A stretch of 64,000 nucleotides of DNA from Megalonaias nervosa (lineage: Eukaryota > Mollusca > Bivalvia > Unionida > Unionidae): positions 1 through 64,000 of the forward strand of contig JAECUM010093599.1 in the NCBI GenBank assembly GCA_016617855.1, read 5' to 3'. Positions 11,750-23,907 of this stretch are shown here, piece by piece. A program made the translations under genes and the position numbers. The first letter of the stretch is position 1; each line of letters opens with the position of its first letter. The notes below the pieces were generated by a model. That model ran no database searches and was not told the DNA's origin. It saw only the letters and a program-made list of their open reading frames with translations.

Positions 11750-12330
11750 CAGTAAAAGCCAAAATAGGTCATGGTGAGCTTCTTTTGTTATAAGGCTATG
11801 AGGCTAACAGAGATACATATCATCATCAATTTGATGATTCTGGAATGAACAGTCTCAAAACTGAATATCAAACACAAAATTTCACCCAAGTCAATAGAGT
11901 GTGAAACATGGGTCATGGTGACCTACTTAAGTTATGAGGTTATAGTACATATCAGATTCCCCTCATCATGATTTGTGATTCCAGAAAGGAGATACCATAT
12001 GCACAGCATGTAAAAACGTGATTATGAGCTAAATTCAAAAACTCAAACTAAGCAGGTAAATTTTGAAATATTAGCCACAGTTACCTTCTTTTGTTGTATG
12101 GCTGTGATACTAACAGAACTACACATAATCATTCTGTTTATAATTCCAATATGAAGTGCTTTTGAAATCAAGTTAAAAAATACATTTAACCAAAGTCAGT
12201 AAAATGCACAATATAGGTTGCAGTGAACTACTTCCATAATAAGGGTGTTGCACTCATGAATATGCATCCAATAACACTGTTTCATGTACAACAATATGCA
12301 TATAGATTATACAGTCTACAACATGTATGT
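11750..12330. repeat. Degenerate ~150 bp tandem units
   Basis: At least three related segments carry GGTCATGGTGAGCTTCTTTT / GGTCATGGTGACCTACTTAA / CACAGTTACCTTCTTTTGTT, followed by GGCTATGAGGCTAACAGA-type blocks and CAAGTCAATA / AAGTCAGTAA spacers. Divergence is high, so boundaries are approximate. Confidence 0.6.
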
Positions 12331-12605
12331 TTACAGGGTGCAACAAACCTATGTGGTCATGAGAAAAATGCTAAATTTAAGCAAGATTGTACAAAACATG
12401 TAAGCCACCTTAACCTCCATTTTTCGAATACATGCTATGAAGCCCATTCCAAGATACTGCCTTAGAACCAAGAATGGTTGAGTAGCAGTGAGGCTGTACA
12501 CATGTACTGCTCTCTCTCTGTATAATATGTAAGGGTCTAAATCTGTCAACCACATTACATACTAAACCTGGTATAGCAAAAACAACAACAAAAATAGATA
12601 AATGG

Positions 12606-12915
12606 ATGTGTGTGTGATTTCCAGTTTTAACTGCTTTAACAATTTTTCAGTTATATCACTTCGATGTCTGCAGTGTGGCAGTTTATAGTGATATCTATCA
12701 CTGGGGCATCATACTGCAGAAACGTATCATCATGTCCCACCCAGTCACATTATCCTGATACCAGGCCAACTATGTCCTAACGCTAACCTCTTAATGCTGA
12801 GCACCTAGCGAGGCAGCTATTAGTACCATTTTAAGTCTCTGATATGACTTGGCCAGGGTTCGAACCCAACTGACCTCCCACATCTGAGGCAGATGCTCTA
12901 ACCACTAGGCCACCG
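12606..12915 (-). mobile_element. tRNA-derived SINE, (CA)n-tailed family, full length
   Basis: The minus-strand head TGGCCTAGTGGTTAGAGCAT and GGGTTCGAACC-type B box are clear. The body includes CACATTATCCTGATACCAGG and the tail GATTTCC...CACACACA. There is an internal duplication of the GTGATATCTA block region relative to the 40.7 kb copy. I could not find a convincing TSD. Confidence 0.87.
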
Positions 12916-12965
12916 GATGTACATGTATCAAAGGAAATAAACAAAATGCCAGCCAATTGTACAGT

Positions 12966-13268
12966 ACAGGGTTCATGCCACAAATCTGAAAAAAGATTTT
13001 AGACCTTTTTCATACCTTTCCACACCAAAAAATAAAAATGTCCAGACCCTGCAAAGAGCGCCAAATCCATATCCTAAAATTCTCCCAAATGCGAAAGAGC
13101 AGCCACATTACCAGTTTCTGACTAAGATATTTGTAATAACAAAAATATAAGACTTTTTCAAGATTTGTACTTATTTTTAATTTTTTTTCCAGACATTTTC
13201 ATGACCTGGAAAAGCAATTTTCAAATTTTAAACCTTTTCCAGAATTCCAGACACATGTGGGAACCCTG
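12966..13268. mobile_element. Non-autonomous DNA element with CAGGGTTC ends
   Basis: CAGGGTTC at the left is matched by GAACCCTG at the right, and ACAGT lies at 12961-12965 and 13269-13273. The interior has inversely related blocks (GACCTTTTTCATACCTTTCC near the left, GGAAAAGCAATTTTCAAATT near the right), a foldback design. The superfamily is uncertain: hAT-like elements often start CAG and duplicate 8 bp, but only 5 bp match here. Confidence 0.55.
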
Positions 13269-13274
13269 ACAGTG

Positions 13275-13999
13275 ATAATTTTAGTTTATGTAAACTATAA
13301 ATATTTATTCAGTACATGGTATTTGTGCATTTTGTGCAAAAAAATGTCTTTTAAATAGAAATAAAAACACAATACTGAGATTCATGTTGTTTCAACTCAT
13401 TTTGGGATACATTTAATATGCCAATTCAAGTACAATCGTTTTGATGTAAATTTTTTTGCTGATGGATGTTGAAAAGTCTAAATTTCTTATTTGTATTGCT
13501 ATTATTTTGCTTCAATAATTTGGTGCATGGAGTCCAAATTATTACTGCATGAGCAAGGGTTTGAATTATTAATGAAGTGGCAGGAGAAGCTTGAAAAGCA
13601 GGTTGAGGATGGTTGAAGGCAAAACCTCCCTCCTCCCTCTATTGAGGTTTTATTTAGATCAAAGTAAAGCAAGTGACTTGCTACATTATTAGCATGCGAT
13701 CAGCACTCCAGATCATGACTGACTTGGTGTGAAAGGATAGACACTTAACAATTTTGATTCTCTTTGGCATAGCAGTTGTGTGTCAGGCAAGCACTTTAAA
13801 TAATGCTTAATCAGAAAATGCATCTTTAAGACAAAGACTAATCTGTATCAAATGGAAGAAGATGCTAATCTTAACTGGATCAATTGTCTCTGACGGAATG
13901 TATTGTAAAGCTTTTGAAATGAACTTTTTAAAAATTCTAGAAATGCAGGCAGCATTTCCTGTACAATACACAGAAAAATCACCAATAACTGGCTTCTGT
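13275..13999. other. Unassigned spacer
   Basis: No recognised gene or element. A 75-codon minus-strand frame (13848-14075) begins inside the neighbouring microsatellite and is not supported. Confidence 0.4.
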
Positions 14000-14020
14000 T
14001 GAGAGCTTCTTTAAATAATG

Positions 14021-14068
<48 letters not shown>
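14000..14068 (+). repeat. (TTA)n microsatellite, probable LINE 3' tail
   Basis: CTTCTTTAAATAATGTCATT precedes about 15 TTA repeats. This closely resembles the 3' ends of LINE family B at 23.9 kb (CTCTTTAAATAAAGTCATTA on the minus strand) and 48.7 kb, so the run may be a LINE tail whose body is lost or unrecognisable. Confidence 0.6.
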
Positions 14069-14069
<1 letters not shown>

Positions 14070-14743
14070 ACCCATGTTATATCCAGGATATTGTTATAAT
14101 GAAGAGCATTATAATGAGAATTTATATCCACACGTGCAGATACCAACACCAAGTGCAGTACAATGGCTCTCATCTAATTCACAGAGGCAACCTAATTATT
14201 GGTCATAAAGTCCAAGGAATGATGTATGAATTAAAATGTCTTTAAGGTATATCTTCTGATCAAACTAGATCATCCAAAGGAAATGTTTTATGAGAAGCAG
14301 TATCATATTGAAATAATCAGTTGTGCTGAAGATTACAACAGAATGTGTGAAATCATGACCAATATGTGAATATTTTAGGCCAAATTTAAAACTTTGCTAC
14401 AAGTTACTGAAAATACATTCAGTCTGCTAATTAAAGAGCATAAGGTCTGGATGATAGTACTTCTAAAACTTCAGCCTAACTATAATATGATTGGCCAAAA
14501 CTAAGATTTGCCCAACTGTCAAATCATAACATGATATGTCAAAATAATCTGGACTAATCCCAGTTTATTAAGTTGCTTCAGACTATCTCGGCTCCAAGTC
14601 TGAACCTTGGTACTGCCTTGCATATGACGTTTTAGTTACCTGTCCTATGGGTACATGGTTAATGATGTCCTTATCACAATGGAAGAACTGGGTGTTATCC
14701 AACTCATGGAATTGCTTCTACTTAGGGAAAAGTGGTGGCAATA
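14069..14743. other. Unassigned spacer
   Basis: AT-rich. I see no open frame of note, tandem repeat or terminal inverted repeat. Confidence 0.45.
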
Positions 14744-14964
14744 TACTGTATATATTTACTAATAAGGCAGATCCAACTGCAAACTGAAGAGACCTAGATC
14801 TGCTATCACATAATGTGCCAGCAGGACTGGGTCTGTGAAGTTTGTTAGGAGTATTTAACAAAACAAATAAAACAGACCACAATCTACCAACACTATATGC
14901 GATGGCCGATTAAAGTCTATGCTGCTTGCAGCTTAACCCGATTTATATGCGAGTATATACAGTA
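14744..14964 (+). mobile_element. Double-hairpin MITE, copy 2 (diverged)
   Basis: The ends TACTGTATATA and TATATACAGTA are perfect 11-nt inverses. Both hairpins are recognisable but decayed (GACCTAGATCTGCTATCACA with GCCAGCAGGACTGGGTCTGT, then GACCACAATCTACC with GATGGCCGATTAAAGTC). It is one of the oldest-looking copies. Confidence 0.8.
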
Positions 14965-15120
14965 ACTTTGAATTTAACTGACCTGAGTTTGATCATGTCC
15001 TCCACCCCATACCGCGCATCATCTTTATCCTGACTGTGGTCAGCCATGTTGGAATTGTGTTATATGATCAAGGCCATCCTGAAACATTAGAAATGGATTT
15101 ATATGAATATGAAAGGAATC

Positions 15121-15225
15121 AGACAAATACATGTTACCATCAGTTATAAACTGTCCAGTGGTCAGATAATTAGACAAATACATGTTATCATCAGTTATAA
15201 ACTGTTCATTGGTCAGATAATTAGT
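15121..15225. repeat. 51-bp duplication
   Basis: Two units beginning AGACAAATACATGTTACCAT at 15121 and 15172 include TCAGTTATAAACTGT, a short palindrome. They directly precede the 40-bp array. Confidence 0.85.
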
Positions 15226-15870
15226 CAAAAACTACCCAGTATGAACAGTCTCATGTATACACTGTCAAAAACCACCCATTATGAATGCACCAATGGTCTC
15301 ATGCAAACACTCAAAAACCACCCAATATGAATGGTCTCATGTATACACTGTCAAAAACTACCCAATATGAACAGTCTCATGTATACACTGTCAAAATCAA
15401 CCCAGTATGAATGGACTGATGGTCTCATGCAAACAGTCAAAAACTACCCAGTATGAATGGTCTCACGTATACACTGTCAAAAACCACCCAGTATGAATGA
15501 TCTCATGTATACACTGTCAAAAACTACCCAGTATGAATGATCTCATGTATACACTGTCAAAAACTACCCAGTATGAATGATCTCATGTATACACTGTCAA
15601 AAACTATCCCGTATAAACAGTATCATGTATACACTGTCAAAAACTATCCAGTATGAATGATCTCATGTATACACTGTCAAAAACTACCCAGTATAAACAG
15701 TCTCATGTATACACTGTCAAAAGCTATCCAGTATGAATGGACTGATGGTCTCATGCAAACAGTCATAAACTACCCAGTATGAATGGTCTCATGTATACAC
15801 TGTCAAAAACTACCCAGTATGAATGGTCTCATGTAAACACTGTCAAAAACTACCCAGTATGAATGCAATG
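15226..15870. repeat. 40-bp minisatellite, about 16 copies
   Basis: The unit combines CAAAAACTACCCAGTATGAA, TGATCTCATGTATACACTGT and small variants. Register is clearest at 15481/15521/15561. Some units carry a GGACTGATGGTCTCATGCAA variant that recurs at intervals (15411, 15738), suggesting multi-unit duplication. Confidence 0.93.
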
Positions 15871-16608
15871 GTGCTCTCGTGCAACAGAATGCCCTGTTCC
15901 TTTTGAAAAGCATACGAAAACATTCCCACTGATGGCTAAATACCTAGTTTACAAAATATTTTTAAAAAATCATTAGATGTGGATATAAACAAATTTATAG
16001 CAAGGACAGTATGAACTGAATAATAAAATATATAAAAAAGTGACTCAACAGTTTTATTTATGGAAATGAAAACTAAAATATCCTATCAACACTGTGTTAT
16101 GAGATTTTGCGCATTAGGTAATGAAGAGTAACAGGAAAATATCTTTATGCACACATAACTATCAAATTACGAAGAAGAAATCAGCAAGAAGTGGTATTTA
16201 CATTCCACTTACACAAATGAGAATAGAATAATAATAAGACAGACAGGCAAGTCAACCCAAATTCATGTAACAAACAAATATAAAAGGAACACCCATGGCC
16301 AATGCAACCAGTACATACAAATTATCATTGGGTGTCACCACAGGTAGCCATGTGGATTAGAAGGTTGGGCAAGTCAGATCAGCACTGAAGCCGCAGTAGT
16401 TTGTTGTGTTGAGATTACATATTTTATCTTTCTCTTTTGATGTTTAATTTAAAATTTTAGTTCCAAAATCCACAAGAAGAAGAATAACAATTGGTCTCAT
16501 ATTGGTTCTCATTGATTTTCATGGACACATGTTAAGAGAAAAATCAAAATGTAAACTGAAATGCAACATGTATACAATAGACAAAACTGTTGTGTCCCCA
16601 CCTTCCAC
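15871..16608. other. Unassigned spacer
   Basis: AT-rich. The only structure noted is a small inverted pair, AAGTGG...CCACTT, near 16190-16210. No gene seen. Confidence 0.4.
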
Positions 16609-16700
16609 ACCATATGTACTTGTTTATAAGTCAGGTCATATTGCACTAGCAGATCAGGTTATATGTTTTTTGTTCTGCTGATTGCTGTTATAATAATGCT
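16609..16700 (-). mobile_element. Double-hairpin MITE, copy 3 (fragment)
   Basis: ACCATATGTACTTGTTTATA with AAGTCAGGTCA matches one terminus. Only remnants of hairpin B (AGCAGATCAGG, TTTTTTGTTCTGCTGATT) follow. Hairpin A and the other terminus are absent. Confidence 0.6.
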
Positions 16701-17956
16701 ATGCCCTGGTCAATAATCTACATGCTGATATCAGGAAATAATTGTAAATTAGCCAGTCAAAACATTGCATGTCTGTCTTAAATTCCTGGGTACAGTCCAT
16801 TTAGTCATTATACAATGGACACAAAATACCCCATTACAACCCAACGATCCTGAACTTGGATACACAAAACCAAATGATAACACAAAACCAATTGATAACA
16901 ATGACAGTACTTCAAGTGAAACAACAAAAAGAAATACGTATTTTCTGCCATAATTTTCCTGTTAAAACACAAAAGGTTGGAATACTTCAAAATACTGATT
17001 TACTGAGCATACCATAAATAAACATTTTCAAAAAGCTATATAGACTAAATCCAAGACAGATGACAATATTAACTGTGCCTGAATTTATTTTACTAATTGA
17101 CTGAGACTAAAATAAACAAATTAAATGAAATGGAGGTTTCTTAATTTAGGAACAACACTGGATAAAATATCAATAACTGTATGATTGATCAACTGTCCTT
17201 ACTTAAGCCACACATAAACTCAAAATATTATCCATAATCACTTCCTGTATGTTCATGCATTGTCTTAGCTTGACAACAAAAAATTCACTTTACCTGCAAT
17301 AAAACAAACACTGCACACTCGAATACTTGCTTGTCCTAATACTTGAAAATATCACGATTCTTAAAGATTATGTCTGAACTATGATGTCATATTCCTCAAA
17401 GTCACATTAAGTGAAATGCCAAACAGATGAAAAAGTGTTGACAAGTGTAACTAAAAACCTGAGAATATCCAAATGAAAATGATGTGGCAGTGACCTCAAC
17501 TATATAAGCAAATCCTAATACAGATATATAAACATGAATCTTCTATTGAATATATCAAACCAAACACACCCTCTCTGATAGAAATCTAAATTGGGACTCT
17601 CCTTTGAATATTGTAAGTTATCTAAAATGCCAAGGGGTCTTGGAAACAGCAATCCAGCTTTTTGTTGTATTATCTATATTTGAAAGTTATTTTTCCTACA
17701 ACCTCAATAAACAGCTAAAAGTTGCCTATTAGATTTGTATGAATACATCTGACAGCCCTGTGGGCAATTCAAAACAAAAAAATTACACATACACTGTAAA
17801 CATGATCAAACTACTGTTAGTGAATTTGAAACAAAAGAAAAAAAAGCATGGTCTGTAACCTTATCATAGGCATGATGATTTAAAATGGTTAGTCACCAAC
17901 AATCCTAAACTGACTGCACTAACAGCCCTTGCAAGGTCTTAACAGCAAATCCAAAC
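16701..17956. other. 1.25 kb unassigned AT-rich DNA
   Basis: No recognised coding sequence or repeat. Two 60-62 codon frames on opposite strands at 16765-16990 overlap each other and have no recognisable motif. Confidence 0.45.
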
Positions 17957-18136
17957 CAACATACTTGCTTTCAAGTCAATGCATCATGCATTAAGTACCA
18001 GTAGATCTGGGTCTATGCAGTTAGTTAGGAGTAATCAGTAGAAGAAACAACACAGACCCTGATCAACTGATTTATTATGTGACACAAGATCAGCATCTAC
18101 ATTGTTTGCAGTTGGATCTAACAAGTACATATGGTA
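17957..18136 (+). mobile_element. Double-hairpin MITE, copy 4 (hairpin A partly deleted)
   Basis: The left end CATACTTGCTTTCAAGTCAA is followed by only the right arm of hairpin A (GTAGATCTGGGTCTATGCAG). The spacer TTAGGAGTAATCAGTAGAAG, hairpin B and the right end GTACATATGGTA are kept. Confidence 0.75.
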
Positions 18137-18261
18137 CATACATGTATACAACAAACTCCAAGCAAATGTTCTGGCTACTTTACTGGCTGAAAGAATTATC
18201 ACAATGTGCATGAAACCATTTCCTTTTACCAGTACATCTATTCTTCTCCAAATTCAATATG

Positions 18262-18634
18262 CATTACTGAAAACATTGGTCATTTGCATCACTTAACACA
18301 CTGTACACTTATATCTCTGAAAACTTTTCCCATTTATATCATAGAAAACATTGCCCATTATCAGTACATCACTGAAAATATTGCTCGTTTACAGTACATC
18401 ACTGGAAATATGGCCCATTTACAGTACATCACTGGAAACATCGCCCAATTACAGTACATCACTGGAAATATTGCCCATTATCAGTACATCACTGAAAATA
18501 CTGCCCCTTTACAGTACATCAATGAAAATACTGCCCCTTTACAGTACATTACTGAAAATATTGCCCATTTACAGTACATCACTGGAAATATTGCCCATTT
18601 ACAGCACATCACTAGAAACATTGCCCATTTACAG
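18262..18634. repeat. 30-bp minisatellite, about 12 copies
   Basis: The unit TACAGTACATCACTGGAAAT plus ATTGCCCATT has an exact 30-bp register at 18361-18630. Units before 18345 and two at about 18935-18985 are more diverged. The 148- and 114-codon frames across the array have a 10-residue period and are by-products. Confidence 0.93.
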
Positions 18635-19014
18635 CGAGGGTGGGTGGGTTAAGAAGGACAATTGCCCAAGTACCAGGCAAAAGAGGTGCCATTGAGAGAT
18701 TTTGTGACAGCTGAAATTTTCATAGTATTTCACTTTTACCTTAGTGTAATAGAGGCAATTCTACACAAAATTTATATTTTGGAGTGGGGGGGAGGGAGGT
18801 TGGCAGCTGACATAAAAATTATTCTCTGTAGCAAAGAAGGGGGCACAAAGAGCACTGCAACAGAGCACCTCGATATGGGCACCACTAAAGAATATTGCCC
18901 CGACTACCTAGTACCCTCGCACTGCCACTGCCCATTTACATCAGTGAAAGCATTACTCATTTACATCACTGAAAACACTGCATTTTCTTGAATGAATTTA
19001 GAAATTTCAGTATA
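18635..19014. other. Spacer with G-rich run and outlying 30-bp units
   Basis: A GGAGTGGGGGGGAGGGAGGT run lies near 18780. Two outlying copies of the neighbouring 30-bp unit occur near 18935-18985. No gene seen. Confidence 0.5.
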
Positions 19015-19105
19015 AAAATCAACAGACCCTAATATGCTGGCTTATTATGTGATGGCAGATCAGGGTCTCTTGTTTGCACTTGGATCTGACTTGTATATGA
19101 TGTTG
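19015..19105 (+). mobile_element. Double-hairpin MITE, copy 5 (right half)
   Basis: It retains hairpin B (CAGACCCTAATATGCTGGCT, then GATGGCAGATCAGGGTCTC), the subterminal TTTGCACTTGGATCTGACTT and a decayed right end. The left half is missing. Confidence 0.7.
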
Positions 19106-19230
19106 CAGTAGCCAAAGTGAGATTGAATATAAGTTTTATAAAACAATGATTATCCAGTGTTCAACAGTTCGGTACTCTTTGATATTTCTTTTTTTAAATT
19201 TTGATTTGAACAAATACCAGTACACAGAAT

Positions 19231-19257
19231 ATTATTATTATAATTATCATTATTATA

Positions 19258-19291
<34 letters not shown>
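19231..19291. repeat. (TTA)n microsatellite
   Basis: Imperfect at the left (ATTATTATAATTATCATTAT), then an uninterrupted ATT/TTA run. It produces poly-Tyr and poly-Asn frames on the two strands, which I reject as genes. Confidence 0.95.
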
Positions 19292-19294
<3 letters not shown>

Positions 19295-20307
19295 ATGCAA
19301 GGCATGCAAGACAAAAGCAAAGGTGAAAAACTGTATCTTTTCAATGACATGCTTGACAAAACCAAAGAAAACCGTGTCTTTTCAATGGCAAATATTGATA
19401 AACAATAACTCCTCAAGAACACAGGGTTTATAATAGAACATTTTACTGTAAGTTATCTTTCATAATCAAAAACTTCATGTATTTCTATTTAAAAATATGT
19501 AAAGTAATTCTGTGCAATGAATGCAAATACAACCTGGATACACCTAAAACTTTCCTACATCACGGAAATAACTTTCTTATTCAGTACTTCATGCTGCAAA
19601 TGTCTATTTAATACACAGCTCAAGGAAGCTTTATACAAATATTTGATGTATTAGTGCTACCAGACTGGTAGATGTGAAGTAGTGAACAAGAACAAAAAAA
19701 GAAAACTCCAGCTGAGGCCAGGTCCAATCTAACAAAGAGAGAAAGTATCAACCATCTGTCACATATTAGGAACAACTAAGCTTGTTTGCTAAGTGAAGAA
19801 CTTTCTACAGTCTTGTAATGTTCACAATCAGCTCAGGTTTCGGTATAATAGCAAGCCATGGGTGAAAATATGCAAGGCTCCTTTACCACCCATGTCTGTC
19901 TATGCAGAGTTTTCCTCATTTTCATTTAGCATGCATACACAAAATCTGTCATCAACTACACAATATAACAATCTTCAACACATCAGTAAAAGTGTCTGTT
20001 TTATTGGTAGACAAGTGCCTGTATTGGAATGAGAAGTCTGAGTGGCTCACTTTGGGTCATAATGAAAAGAAAATTCTACTTCTACTTGCAGCTTATGAAT
20101 AATCATGTGAAATGAAGAAATCTACATACAGACTGTGATGGTGATAAAGGATCATAAAGGATTATTGCTTATGGCTAAGGACTATGAAGTGTCCATGGCC
20201 TTCCAAGTTTAAGAGTATTAGAAGATTATTCATACATTAATTATGTAAAATTGTGGCTAATCTTGTGCTTAAATATTTAGTGAACCAAGAATCAATCAGC
20301 AACACAC
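19292..20307. other. Unassigned spacer
   Basis: A small duplication lies at 19336-19385 (TCTTTTCAATGACATGC / TCTTTTCAATGGCAAAT, each preceded by an AAAACCGTG/AAAACTGTA-like block). No gene recognised. Overlapping 66-79 codon frames at 19793-20102 are unsupported. Confidence 0.4.
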
Positions 20308-20967
20308 TATCATCTACTATGCATACACTATAAACCCTACTCTATATTAATGGTATGTCCAATTTCTATCATCTACTTTGCATACACTATAAACCCTACT
20401 CTATGTTAATGATATGTCCAATTTCTATCATCTACTTTGCATACACAATAAACCCTACTCTATATTAATGGTATGTCCAATTTCTATCATCTACTTTGCA
20501 TACACAATAAACCCTACTCTATGTTAATGGTATGTCCAATTTCTATCATCTACTTTGCATACACTATAAACCCTACTCTATGTTAATGGTATGTCCAATT
20601 TCTATCATCTACTTTGCATACACTATAAACCCTACTCTATGTTAATGATATGTCCAATTTCTATCATCTACTTTGCATACACAATAAACCCTACTCTATA
20701 TTAATGGTATGTCCAATTTCTATCATCTACTTTGCATACACAATAAACCCTACTCTATGTTAATGGTATGTCCAATTTCTATCATCTACTTTGCATACAC
20801 AATAAACCCTACTCTATGTTAATGGTATGTCCAATTTCTATCATCTACTTTGCATACACTATAAACCCTACTCTATGTTAATGGTATGTCCAATTTCTAT
20901 CATCTACTTTGCATACACAATAAACCCTACTCTATATTAATGGTATGTCCAATTTACTATCATCAAG
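20308..20967. repeat. 59-bp satellite-like array, about 11 copies
   Basis: The unit comprises TATCATCTACTTTGCATACA, an (A/T)A variant, TAAACCCTACTCTATGTTAA and TGGTATGTCCAATTTC. Units are more than 95% alike, differing mainly at ACTATAA/ACAATAA and TATG/TATA sites that recur in the same combinations, a sign of recent multi-unit duplication. Confidence 0.95.
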
Positions 20968-21435
20968 TATGCATCACCCAACTGTATATGCTAATTGTTT
21001 GTCCAATTTACTATCATCAAGTATGCACCCAACTGTATATGCTAATTATTTGTCCAATTTACTACCATTAAGTATGCACCCAACTGTATATGCTAACTGT
21101 ATGTCCAATTTACTACCATTAAGTATGCACCCAACTGTATATGCTAACTGTATGTCCAATTTACTACCATCAAGTATGCACCCAACTGTACATGCTAACT
21201 GTATGTCCAATTTACTACCATCAAATATGCACCCAACTGTGTCCAATTTACTACAATCAAGTATGCACCCAACTGTACATGCTAAATGTATGTCCAATTT
21301 ACTACCATCAAGTATGCACCCAACTGTATATGCTAACTGTATGTCCAATTTACTACCATTAAGTATGCACCCAACTCTACATGCTAACTGTATGTCCAAT
21401 TTACTACCATCTAGTATGCATACACTATAAACCCT
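20945..21435. repeat. 51-bp array derived from the 59-bp unit, about 9 copies
   Basis: Units with CTACCATCAAGTATGCACCC, AACTGTATATGCTAACTGTA and TGTCCAATTTA repeat every 51 bp (register at 21061, 21112 and 21163). One unit (about 21227-21247) is shortened by 36 bp. At 21407-21435 the sequence returns to CATACACTATAAACCCT, the 59-bp motif. The 51-bp array therefore sits inside the 59-bp array and shares TGTCCAATTT with it. Because 51 is 17 codons, both strands are open (about 161 and 117 codons). Confidence 0.93.
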
Positions 21436-21989
21436 GAACTTAAACCTCAGTAAGTCTCTGACCCTGACCTTTGACCTGCAGTCTTGCAGTAATGTTGGTT
21501 CTCTTTGTCTGGAACTTGTGCAGACATCTTTTTTAAACTAAGATGAATGTAAATGATGAGAAGAAAAGTTTGTTCTAGATACTGTAGCCTTAATCTTTGA
21601 TCTCTCACAATTCTGTGTATATTATGTGTGTAGATCTTCATAATTATGTGTAGATTTTCACAGTTCTGTGTGCATTATGCACAGATCTTCAAGCCCAAAA
21701 ATGACTGGGTCTAAGTTCATTCATCTTGTATATGAAAATCCTTTTAATTATAAGAAAACTCCATCTATATTCGGGGACCTATTTTTTTTTTCATAGTGTA
21801 GTTTCTAATCAATTAACAGATCAATCTGTACCAAGAACAAGCAACATTCCCAAGGAAACAAACCAATCTGAAATCTGCTCGAAGAACAAAGATTAAAGCT
21901 AAAACTCAGCATTTTAACATACGAAACTCAAAGATATATGAATTTAATGGAATGTTGCTGTATGTCACCTGCTCCAGTGTCGCATAATC
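21436..21989. other. Unassigned spacer
   Basis: It starts with CCTGACCTTTGACCTGCAGT, a phrase of the molluscan degenerate repeat. A short duplication (ATTATGTGTGTAGATCTTCA / ATTATGCACAGATCTTCA) lies at 21620-21690. No gene seen. Confidence 0.45.
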
Positions 21990-22460
21990 CAAATATCTGG
22001 CAAGAAAAGTGGATCACTCTGACCTCAGTAATACGTCAATGATGTGATTAATGTTCTAATACATTCATCAAATTTCATGACTACACACACCGGTGTTGAT
22101 GGAACTGAGCTAAATAAAAGTAAAACAAATAATACAATCATCAAATTTCATGACCATACACACAACAGTGTCTAAGGAACTGACCTAAACAAAAATAAAA
22201 CAAATACTCCCTGGTACATGAAAAGTAGGTGAGGATAACTTACATTGACCATAGTGAGTAGTAACCTCCAAGATGAATACATCCATCAGGTTTCATAACT
22301 GTACAAAAAACGATGTCAGAGAAACTCAGGTAAATGCATAAACATTTTGTAATCAGTGGAGCATGCAAAGTATGTCACTGTGACCTGCTTCTGTCCTCGG
22401 TGAGCAGTACCATCACTGAATACTTTTCCCAGACTGTATGAGAACATGATGTTCCTATAA
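21990..22460. repeat. Degenerate ~150 bp molluscan-type repeat
   Basis: CATCAAATTTCATGACTACA and CATCAAATTTCATGACCATA, each followed by a GGAACTGAGCTAAA-like block and AAATAAAACAAAT, recur, with weaker copies (CATCAGGTTTCATAACTGTA). Divergence is high. Confidence 0.6.
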
Positions 22461-23438
22461 TATTGTGGATTTTAATGAGTTATCCCATTCTGCAAAGCTT
22501 TCATTCTATAAAGAAAATCCAAAAAGAAAAAACTTTTTTGAGAGATTTCAATTTAGTTAAAAGCTTTGTGTATGACTGTAATTTTTTGCTGTAAAATTTA
22601 AGGCCGTATCTGTTCAAGGAATAGTCTCTAAGTTGTTAAACATCAAATATAGATTTAATGGTGGCCAGTAAAAGACATCTTTAACAGAAGATCTAGAGTT
22701 TATGCCCCAGAAGACTACTGGGTCTAAAACTTACCAATCTTTTAAGGTATCATATTATCCAGCCAACAAGGAATCTGATTCTATCTGGCATATATGATGA
22801 GAGGGCTGACCTTCCTTCACAAGGCTACATCTCTCAGGTGAGACTGAAAAGTATGTAGAAAATATTTAGCAAGAATGAAATAGAGTAGCTGACAGTGCAT
22901 TGTCTTTTCAGGGTAAGATGATCAGTACAAGTGACTACCTTTGAGCTATAACTTTCCAAGAATATTTTATTACAGCTAAACTCTGGTACCTTCTTTATTG
23001 CATGACTCCTGTAATTTTTATCTTACCTATTGTAAAAGTTGTGATTGATATACCCCAGGTACCACTTCTGGATAGCCTAGATGGAAAAATATAGACTGTG
23101 CCAAGTACACTGTCAGCCTGAGCGTGCATTACAAGGTAAGGTAAGCTGTTTGTCTACCAGTACACTGCTCAACCTTGTATGCACCATAACAATCTCTTGA
23201 GAATTTATTTATCTCCAAAGCAACTTAATTCAATGTAATGCTTCCATTACAAACATCAATTAAAACTTTAACAAGGTACTACCATTATAAGAAAATCCAA
23301 ATGAAGCCTGTTGTGCAATAAATCTCAATCATAATGACAGATGCACATTCTAGGCAGTCGATTAAGTGGTACAATTTTTGCCTTCTCACATAAAATGAGG
23401 TATCCAAGCTACAAAGGTATGACCCTATGTATGTTAAG

Positions 23439-23439
<1 letters not shown>
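22461..23439. other. Unassigned spacer
   Basis: No coding sequence, tandem array or inverted termini recognised in this AT-rich kilobase. Confidence 0.45.

Positions 23440-23492
<53 letters not shown>
23440..23492. repeat. (TA)n microsatellite
   Basis: About 26 uninterrupted TA repeats, flanked by GTATG and ATAGTTGTG. Confidence 0.98.
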
Positions 23493-23495
<3 letters not shown>

Positions 23496-23847
23496 GTTGT
23501 GTACAAGAATTAATAGAATTTTTAAGAGTTCAATATATCAACTTTAGTTTAATGTTTATGAGAAATCTGATAAATGCATACTGTGAATCTAGTGTCATAC
23601 AGCAGCATATCACATGATATGTCTTGGACTTTTTCTGGAGGGAAAAGGTTCGTAATTTTAGGGAAAACTTTCTTAAGTTTTGGGAAACCTGGGCACTTCA
23701 GGAGATATTTTTAATAGAAAACTTTATAATTTTTCAACATTTGCAAGATATTTTGAAATATTTATCATTTGGACAACAGTTCTTTTTCAGCTGCTTGAGG
23801 AGAACAAAACAAAATTCCATGTAAACACAAGACTAGCAAGTTACATA

Positions 23848-23865
23848 TACTACTACTACTACTAC

Positions 23866-23907
<42 letters not shown>

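Noticed and set aside
13999..14245. Frames with poly-Ile and poly-Leu runs (also at 19.2, 38.2 and 60.3 kb)
   Set aside because: Translations of (TTA)n tracts.
18345..18634. Possible CRISPR array (30-bp repeats)
   Set aside because: Units are directly contiguous with no unique spacers, divergence is spread along the unit, and the DNA is eukaryotic. The same holds for the other 26-36 bp arrays.
18206..18695. 148- and 114-codon frames
   Set aside because: By-products of a 30-bp tandem repeat (10-residue period).
20945..21430. 161-codon plus-strand and 117-codon minus-strand frames repeating SNLLPSSMHPTVYANC and DIQLACTVGCILDGSKL
   Set aside because: They arise because the 51-bp satellite unit is 17 codons with no stop in those frames. 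Both strands are open over the same DNA and neither has flanking gene structure.
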